This document shows positions 23,261 through 28,330 of a stretch of DNA of 28,330 nt, piece by piece; positions within the stretch are counted from its first letter, which is position 1; the number at the start of each line of letters is the position of its first letter. Source of the stretch: a virus; the IMG/VR virus record IMGVR_UViG_3300030060_003887, positions 1-28,330 of that record, one strand, 5' to 3'. Made by a program: the position numbers and the translations under genes. The notes below the pieces were generated by a model that made no database searches, was not told where the DNA came from, and saw only the letters and a list, made by a program, of their open reading frames with translations.

Positions 23261-25013
23261 TTTGTAACGTATATATTTTAATTGGCTTTACTTTGCCTTT
23301 TACAAAAATACTTTCAAGTTCTTTCAATACAATTTGATCGCTGAAGTCACTTGCACTGATAGTATCATAACCTATAACAATATCTTCTCCAACTTCCTTT
23401 GTTGAGCTTTCTAATCTCGCTGCTAAATTTACAGCATCACCTATAGCAGAATAATCAAATCTAGTTTCACTACCCATGTTACCAACCACAGCATATCCAG
23501 TGTTGATACCAATGCCTATTTGTACACCAAGATTTGCTTTTTTAAATTTGTCCTGTATATCCTGTGCACATAAAACTGCCACAGTTTCATGGTTTGGAAC
23601 GTCTATAGGTGCATTAAATATAGCCATCATAGCGTCACCAATATATTTATCTACCATACCATCATATTCTTTTACAGTATTTGCTTGTATCGTTAAAGCT
23701 TCATTCATAATTTTAGTAACTTCTTCTGGTTCAAGTTTTTCAGACATGGCAGTAAAACCTCTAACATCAGTAAAAAGAAATGTGCAATATCGTCTTTCTC
23801 CACCTAGTACTAAAGATTCTGGATTATCTTGTAATTTTTTTACCTGTCTTGGATCTAAATAATGCTCAAACTGTTTTTTAATCTGTTGTCTTAGCTTGTA
23901 TTGTTGTCTAAATCTAAGATAAAAGGCTATTGATCCTGTTATAAATTCAGATATCAATGTCCAGGACACATCTATTAATAATCCCTTTTGTATTAGAAAG
24001 TAACCAGTTGTAGTGGTAATTATCATTAAAACCGTTGCAATAGTTATACCCCAAGTAATACCCAATAGGTGCAAAGCAAACCAAACTAATGATACAAAAA
24101 CGACTAACGAAAGCATTTCTACAGCTAATGCATAATCAGGTATATAAGGGCTATCTTGAATTAATATAGATTCTGCTAGTGCAGCTTGTATTTTATGTGG
24201 TTCTAACAAACCAACACTTGTCGCTACTTGTGGCATCACTCCGTTAGCTGTAACACCTACGAACACAAACTTACCTGCAACGTGCATCTCTTGTAACGTA
24301 GTTTGTTTAGTATCTACCCAACTAATCCATTTACGTCCAAAACTATCTGTTTTAACTGGTGGTATTCCACGTATTGATATTTCTTCAATACCATTATCAT
24401 TAGTTTTTATAATATAAGTTTCTACATTTAATAAAGATTTATAGATTTGTGTACCAAAACTAGGTATCCAGTCGTTATTGGGTGTTTTTACTAATAAGGG
24501 TATTCTGCGTACTAATTGATCAATATCTGTGGGAGCAATGGCTAACCCTTGAAGTGTGTGATTGGATAAGAGAAGCAGGTTCTCCTTCACTCCCGTTGAC
24601 ATTATACCACCATTATCGTCTCCTAGCACAACCGTACCAGGTGTTTTAGGATAATTACCCTTACCATCTTCAAACATAGCCAAGACTGATGGTGCAAACT
24701 TTAATGACTCTGCAAATATTTCATCGCCACCCATACGGTCTTTTTGAGGAAAACTTATAACCCAACCTACGCCTATGGCACCATTGTTAATTAAATCTAC
24801 TTGTATTTCTGCTAATCTTTGTCTAGGTATAGGCCAACCTCCCTCACGCTCTACATCATCTTCAGTAATATTTAGTATTACAAAGTTACCAGATGGTTCT
24901 GGTGTTTTTACAAAAGCGTCAAATACTTTTAATTTAAGTATTTCTGTAGGTGTTGATTGATTGATTACTGGTACTAAAAGTATTATAAGTATTGGTAATA
25001 ATAGTTTCTTCAT
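23253..25013 (-). CDS. CHASE2-domain class III adenylate cyclase
   Basis: A 586-aa inner-membrane sensor enzyme that should make cAMP from ATP. Order: N-terminal membrane segment (3-18), periplasmic CHASE2 domain (about 25-290), three membrane helices (about 296-317, 320-341, 347-366), linker, then a class III cyclase domain (about 405-585). Active-site residues are intact: metal-binding Asp415 (FTDVRGFT) and Asp460 (KYIGDAMMAIF), purine-selecting Lys456 with Ser522, and Asn529 and Arg533 in VNLAARLES. Lys with Ser/Thr at these places favours ATP over GTP. It directly follows the FecR gene with no gap; FecR-CHASE2-cyclase neighbours are common in bacterial genomes, so the pair was probably acquired together. 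The signal sensed is unknown. Confidence 0.9.
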   Translation of the reverse strand: MKKLLLPILIILLVPVINQSTPTEILKLKVFDAFVKTPEPSGNFVILNITEDDVEREGGWPIPRQRLAEIQVDLINNGAIGVGWVISFPQKDRMGGDEIFAESLKFAPSVLAMFEDGKGNYPKTPGTVVLGDDNGGIMSTGVKENLLLLSNHTLQGLAIAPTDIDQLVRRIPLLVKTPNNDWIPSFGTQIYKSLLNVETYIIKTNDNGIEEISIRGIPPVKTDSFGRKWISWVDTKQTTLQEMHVAGKFVFVGVTANGVMPQVATSVGLLEPHKIQAALAESILIQDSPYIPDYALAVEMLSLVVFVSLVWFALHLLGITWGITIATVLMIITTTTGYFLIQKGLLIDVSWTLISEFITGSIAFYLRFRQQYKLRQQIKKQFEHYLDPRQVKKLQDNPESLVLGGERRYCTFLFTDVRGFTAMSEKLEPEEVTKIMNEALTIQANTVKEYDGMVDKYIGDAMMAIFNAPIDVPNHETVAVLCAQDIQDKFKKANLGVQIGIGINTGYAVVGNMGSETRFDYSAIGDAVNLAARLESSTKEVGEDIVIGYDTISASDFSDQIVLKELESIFVKGKVKPIKIYTLQND

Positions 25014-26132
25014 TTAATCACTCTGAGTGATAGTAATTATACTATCGCTACCACCATTTATTTTAATTACGTTAGATACACCATCTTGTATTAGTATCAC
25101 AGTGTAAGCATTACTACCGTTTACATCTACTCGCACACTCTCATTTACTTCTCTACGTAAACTTACTAAATTACCTGTAATAAATGCGGTGATTTGTGTA
25201 TCTGGATCTTTACCAAGTAAAGTGCCTGTGATTTGTGTTGTGGTAGCTTGAGCTAAAACATCTTCTTCTTCGTCTATGGCTAATGCATCTAACACATTAA
25301 GCAAGTCTTCTAAATAGTTCACATCAAGATAATTTATATCTAACTCAGTAAATTCTAAACTATCTTCTTTTAAATAATCCTCTGCAAGATAATCAATATC
25401 TAAATCATTAAAGTCCAGGACGCTATCTGATTTTGTTGTGGTAGCTTCTTCTTCAACCAATACTTCTTCTTTAGGTGGCGTAACAATAAGCATGTTATCT
25501 ATCACGTCTAAGGTAAGATCTAAAATAACAGGTTTAGTAGGAGCTGATTCAAACACGCTTACGGTGGTTGCTTCGTAAGGTTTATTAAGTATAACAGTGC
25601 CCATAGCAGTAACTACCTCTATTTCGCCACTAGAAAGCCCCAGAGCGTCTGGTAGCAAAATTATAAGGCTACGCCCTAATTCATCAACTGTTGCTGTAAA
25701 ATCCGTCCCACGTATTGCTATATTAGCTGTAGGTGTTTTAAGGGTAATATTTTGTTTATCTATACGATTTAGATTGCCTGTTATAAACCTTGCAGTGCCA
25801 AGACCAAAGGTTAGAGCCATCTTTGCTTTACTAGGATCGGGATCGTATATGTATTCGTCTATAAGAAGCTGACTATGTTCTGTAAGTTTTACAGTAGATT
25901 CATCAAGAAAAGTTATAGCCATACGCCCATCTTTGGTTATGGCTTCATCATTACTTTGTATAGCAAACTTTAAGCCTGCATCATAAGGCTTGTCTCTAAC
26001 AATTTGTGCAGTGCCGTTTAATTCAGATATGTCGCCAATATCAACAGCTTGTGCTTGTACCTTGGTCGTTTTGAACAACACAAACGGTAGAAGCAGCAGT
26101 GCCAGATACAGATATAATCTTGAGCCAGTCAT
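25014..26132 (-). CDS. Secreted FecR-domain protein with curlin-like C-terminus
   Basis: A 372-aa exported protein. A signal peptide spans 1-28 (hydrophobic LALLLLPFVLF, then VQAQA). A FecR domain spans about 35-190, with NGTAQIV (39-45), a DESTVKL strand (77-83) and the hallmark TPTANIAIRGTDF (133-145). A Val/Glu-rich linker and a very acidic tandem stretch built on an LDIxYL theme follow (239-290). The C-terminus (about 338-370) is beta-rich and contains Q349-x-G351-x-x-N354, the core spacing of curlin repeats. It may be a periplasmic or surface partner of the cyclase, or cargo of the CsgG pore; both are inference. The signal peptide is encoded inside a 92-nt overlap with the preceding gene. 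Confidence 0.8.
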   Translation of the reverse strand: MTGSRLYLYLALLLLPFVLFKTTKVQAQAVDIGDISELNGTAQIVRDKPYDAGLKFAIQSNDEAITKDGRMAITFLDESTVKLTEHSQLLIDEYIYDPDPSKAKMALTFGLGTARFITGNLNRIDKQNITLKTPTANIAIRGTDFTATVDELGRSLIILLPDALGLSSGEIEVVTAMGTVILNKPYEATTVSVFESAPTKPVILDLTLDVIDNMLIVTPPKEEVLVEEEATTTKSDSVLDFNDLDIDYLAEDYLKEDSLEFTELDINYLDVNYLEDLLNVLDALAIDEEEDVLAQATTTQITGTLLGKDPDTQITAFITGNLVSLRREVNESVRVDVNGSNAYTVILIQDGVSNVIKINGGSDSIITITQSD

Positions 26133-26769
26133 TATCTTGTGTACTTAGTTGTGAAATATTAAATGTTCTTGAGCCACCTGTGTGATCAAGATAAAAATAT
26201 CCACCTGCTGAGGCTGTAACACCTGTGCCAGTGTAAGTAACAGAGTTATCTGAACCGTCAATATCCATATAGTTTGTTGCACCATCTATATTTATATTAG
26301 ATGTTATAGTGTTATTAGAACCATTTATAATCCAATCTAAATCTAAATTTGATGCCATAGCACTTGTGCCTTGATTTAAAGTAAAAGTGTTACCGCTACC
26401 TGTAACATCTACATATTGATTAGAACCATCAGAGCTATAAGTGTCTGTTGGATCTACTTGTATTGTAAAAGTATTGGTACCGCCATCAAATTCATAAAAA
26501 CCAGTAAAGTTGTCTGCAAATATATCTCCTAGGAATTTATTGGTTGCACCAATCATATTTATATCAAGTGTCATACTATTACCGTCTAGATCAAAAGCAG
26601 TTAAGTTACCTGCTGAACTATTAAGACCACCAATAATATTTGATATACCTAGTTGTTCTAAATCTATATTTGCTCCTGTACCTGACTGATCAACATATAT
26701 TTCATTATCTGCTGAAAATAGTGCAAGTGAACAAACAGCTAATACGCTAATAAGTTTATTCTTCATCAT
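26041..26769 (-). CDS. Secreted curlin/beta-solenoid-like protein, candidate CsgG cargo
   Basis: A 242-aa protein with an N-terminal signal peptide (about 1-20). Just after it, Q28-S-G and Q39-L-G-I-S-N44 reproduce the curlin Gln-x-Gly-x-x-Asn spacing. The rest is made of short Asn/Gly/Asp/Thr-rich beta units (for example GSGNTFTLNQG at 124-134, GSNNTITSNINIDGATN at 150-166, GSDNSVTYTG at 172-181), as expected for a beta-solenoid or amyloid-like fibre. The end has two cysteines (230 and 242). It overlaps csgG by 14 nt, so it is a natural cargo candidate. It is not a plain CsgA or CsgB: the repeats are irregular. Function as an amyloid is inference. Confidence 0.7.
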   Translation of the reverse strand: MMKNKLISVLAVCSLALFSADNEIYVDQSGTGANIDLEQLGISNIIGGLNSSAGNLTAFDLDGNSMTLDINMIGATNKFLGDIFADNFTGFYEFDGGTNTFTIQVDPTDTYSSDGSNQYVDVTGSGNTFTLNQGTSAMASNLDLDWIINGSNNTITSNINIDGATNYMDIDGSDNSVTYTGTGVTASAGGYFYLDHTGGSRTFNISQLSTQDNDWLKIISVSGTAASTVCVVQNDQGTSTSC

Positions 26770-27604
26770 TTAATTCTACTCCTTCGTTATTATTTTGTAA
26801 AACCCAGAAACCTTTTTCATATCCAGTTTCAATTATTTCAAGCACACCACCTTCAATAGCTTTCATCAAGGCAATAGTGGACGATTCATTTCTTGCATTA
26901 CCAAACTCAACTTCTACAAGTTCGGTATTTGCTTCCACAAATCTAAAAACATCTTCTGATCTACCATAACTAAATATGGTTTTTTGACTTAAAACTTCTA
27001 ACAAAACCTCGCCAGTTGCTACAGAAACCATACGCATACTTATGGTTATATTATCTTCTCTGTATTGTACGCTTGCTCCTATACCTAGATATCTAGCACC
27101 AGAACCACCACTTTCTAAATTAGCTTCGTAAGATAAAACAGCTCCTTCTATAAGAATACCAGCAAATAATAAAGGTCGTAGAGCTTTTTTCTTTTCTTCT
27201 TCGTTTGCAGATTGTTCTCTGGCACTACGAATGAGCTGTCTTTCCTTAGTAAGGTTATCTAGTCCTACTCGCTCAACAACTCTAAAAAACTTGCCGTCAC
27301 CTGCATGTTTTAAAGCTCTAATTAATAAAGCATTTGGTTGTTGAGTTATAGCTGTACTAAACAAAGCGAATTCGCTATTGCTTTTTCTTTGACCTGTTTG
27401 ATCCGTAAATGACATAGGATATACGGCTACGACTGGACTAACTTGAGGTATTGGTACGTTTTTTAATTGTTGTGATTGTATATCTTGTATTTTGGCAACG
27501 TCTTTAGAAAACCTTTGCTCGTAAGTGTCTTCAATCTGATCTAATGTAGAACAACTAGAAAGTAAAAGTGCCAATAGGAATAACGATTTCGGTAACTGTA
27601 CCAT
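26756..27604 (-). CDS. csgG: CsgG-like outer-membrane curli secretion channel
   Basis: A 282-aa lipoprotein, close to the 277 aa of E. coli CsgG. The signal peptide ends in a lipobox LSSC with Cys18 as the lipidation site. It keeps the family pattern along its whole length: VAVYPMSFTDQTGQRK (59-74), FSTAI (82-86), the ERVGLDNLTKERQLIR helix (111-126), LIEGAVLSYEANLESGG (151-167), ARYLGIGA (170-177), SVATGEVL (194-201) and FRFVEA (220-225). CsgG forms a nonamer pore through which curli subunits cross the outer membrane. The residues lining the narrow ring (Tyr51, Asn55 and Phe56 in E. coli) appear changed except the Phe. It lies between a CsgF-like gene and a curlin-like gene. No CsgA, CsgB, CsgD or CsgE is visible. 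Confidence 0.93.
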   Translation of the reverse strand: MVQLPKSLFLLALLLSSCSTLDQIEDTYEQRFSKDVAKIQDIQSQQLKNVPIPQVSPVVAVYPMSFTDQTGQRKSNSEFALFSTAITQQPNALLIRALKHAGDGKFFRVVERVGLDNLTKERQLIRSAREQSANEEEKKKALRPLLFAGILIEGAVLSYEANLESGGSGARYLGIGASVQYREDNITISMRMVSVATGEVLLEVLSQKTIFSYGRSEDVFRFVEANTELVEVEFGNARNESSTIALMKAIEGGVLEIIETGYEKGFWVLQNNNEGVELNDEE

Positions 27605-28067
27605 CTGCCTCAGTAATTTTAAGGGTTAAAGTTACACCATCACTTGTATACTCAATAGTATTACCTTCTAAAGTGATGACACCTTCGCTCTGCGGTGTTT
27701 CTCCGAATAAGTTATTTACTAACTGTCTTGATAATTCTGCGTAAACTCTAGACTCTAAATTACGCATAAATCTTGCAAGAGTAGAGTTTTCTTTTTCTCT
27801 TTTTATCTCATCTTGTAAGGCTTTTATTTCTTCTTTTATTGTAAGTTTACGTGTATGTTCTTGGTTTTCTATTGTTAAATAATGACTAGACGTGCCTATA
27901 CCGTTAAAACTTGGAGATTTAAATTTATGTGTTATGGTATCTGATTTTAAATTTATAGCAATAACAGAAACAAACATAATTGCACCTATAAAAAATAACC
28001 AAGCAACTATTTTAGTTTTTGCAACTTCATCTTCTATCTGTCTTTTTTTAGTCTTTTCTTTGATCAT
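27555..28067 (-). CDS. csgF: CsgF-like curli assembly protein with membrane anchor
   Basis: A 170-aa protein. Residues 49-56 (FKSPSFNG) match the mature N-terminus of CsgF (FRNPNFGG in E. coli), the part that plugs into the CsgG barrel. The C-terminal beta region (about 130-168, TLTLKITEADGTVTEIVIP) matches the CsgF C-terminal domain. Differences from E. coli CsgF (138 aa) are a charged cytoplasmic-like leader (1-19), a hydrophobic segment (20-40) without a clear cleavage site, and an added charged helix (about 73-118). It overlaps csgG by 50 nt and the upstream gene by 20 nt. In the known system CsgF sits with CsgG and couples secretion to fibre nucleation. Confidence 0.8.
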   Translation of the reverse strand: MIKEKTKKRQIEDEVAKTKIVAWLFFIGAIMFVSVIAINLKSDTITHKFKSPSFNGIGTSSHYLTIENQEHTRKLTIKEEIKALQDEIKREKENSTLARFMRNLESRVYAELSRQLVNNLFGETPQSEGVITLEGNTIEYTSDGVTLTLKITEADGTVTEIVIPIGTFTF

Positions 28068-28330
28068 CTCTATCTGCTTTTGCTATTTTGTTACTATCAA
28101 TTAGTTGTGGAACACCTAATATAGTTTTAATTAAAGTGTCCTGGCGTATAATTTCATTATCTAAGCTACGCACTCTGTCTATCAATGCTACTAAAATACC
28201 ATGCTGAGAGTCAAGTTTTGTACCTAGCCTTTCTTCTATAGCTGCTATCTGACCTTCAACTTTTTCATCAACGGTATCAAGTTTTGTTTCCATACCGTCA
28301 ACAATACGCATTATAAGTTTATAAATAAAC
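28048..28330 (-). CDS. Coiled-coil protein, probably 5'-truncated by window edge
   Basis: From the ATG at 28311 the product has 87 residues, mostly a long charged coiled coil (from MRIVDGMETKLDTVDEKVE onward), then a short hydrophobic stretch and a polar tail. The frame stays open upstream to the window edge and no ribosome site precedes 28311, so the true start may lie outside. It overlaps csgF by 20 nt. It resembles small coiled-coil phage proteins beside lysis or tail genes; no family is assigned. Confidence 0.6.
   Translation of the reverse strand, partial: FIYKLIMRIVDGMETKLDTVDEKVEGQIAAIEERLGTKLDSQHGILVALIDRVRSLDNEIIRQDTLIKTILGVPQLIDSNKIAKADRDDQRKD

Noticed and set aside
23253-28067. 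Reading the curli/cyclase genes as a stretch of bacterial chromosome flanking a prophage
   Set aside because: They are on the same strand as the lysis and virion genes, overlap them by a few bases (for example 8 nt between cyclase and XhlA-like genes), and have the same AT-rich style. A misassembly would not normally create such overlaps.
1-28330. tRNA genes, CRISPR arrays, IS elements, integrase or attachment sites
   Set aside because: No cloverleaf-like sequence, regular direct-repeat array, transposase or integrase motif was seen on reading both strands by eye; a dedicated search could still find a divergent tRNA.

Overview
The window looks like about 28 kb of an AT-rich, tightly packed tailed-phage genome, probably a marine podovirus-like phage of a streamlined bacterium (SAR11- or OM43-like host). 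That assignment is inference. It rests on low GC, tiny intergenic gaps, ATGA start/stop overlaps, a small terminase subunit, phage recombination and primase genes, a holin/lysozyme cassette, and a run of large virion proteins of a style common in uncultured marine phages. No integrase, tRNA, rRNA, IS element or CRISPR array is visible. The large terminase, portal and capsid genes are not here and presumably lie beyond the window edges.

Layout. (1) 1-667: the 5' end of a leftward gene, then a 534-bp divergent control region with a promoter on each strand, a C-rich CCCGA repeat with G-quadruplex potential, and a folded leader. (2) 668-2342: a rightward early operon of small unknown genes, including two very short ORFs joined by ATGA overlaps. 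(3) 2343-5269, leftward: terminase small subunit, a small unknown gene, a DNA cytosine methyltransferase, a 27-aa membrane peptide and an unknown gene. (4) 5270-7171, rightward: a palindrome-bearing divergent promoter, then small proteins, a RecE-like exonuclease, a DUF3310 protein, a 24-aa membrane peptide and a coiled-coil peptide. (5) 7123-8341, leftward: a DUF669/SSB-like protein and a Sak4-like RecA-fold ATPase, ended by a terminator hairpin lying inside the facing gene. (6) 8376-10912, rightward: a Cro/CI-like regulator and a primase-polymerase/helicase. (7) 10909-28330, leftward: one continuous late operon. Its right part, transcribed first, is an accessory cassette: coiled-coil protein, CsgF-like, CsgG-like, curlin/beta-solenoid-like secreted protein, FecR-domain protein with a curlin-like C-terminus, and a CHASE2-adenylate cyclase. 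It runs directly into XhlA-like, holin and lysozyme genes, then tail nozzle, small tail protein, 2OG-Fe(II) oxygenase and four large virion proteins.

How the genes may work together. The early genes supply replication (primase-helicase), recombination (exonuclease, single-strand binding, Sak4) and DNA modification. The late operon supplies virion and lysis proteins. The most striking part is the curli-type secretion pore (CsgG/CsgF) with two candidate curlin-like cargo proteins and an intact CHASE2 class III nucleotide cyclase. It reads as a phage-borne envelope export and cAMP signalling module expressed with the lysis genes. FecR/CHASE2-cyclase neighbours and CsgG/CsgF are each known from bacteria. 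To my memory CsgG/CsgF-like genes have also been reported in some marine phages. The combination with curlin-motif cargo and a cyclase in one phage late operon is the best candidate here for an undescribed system.
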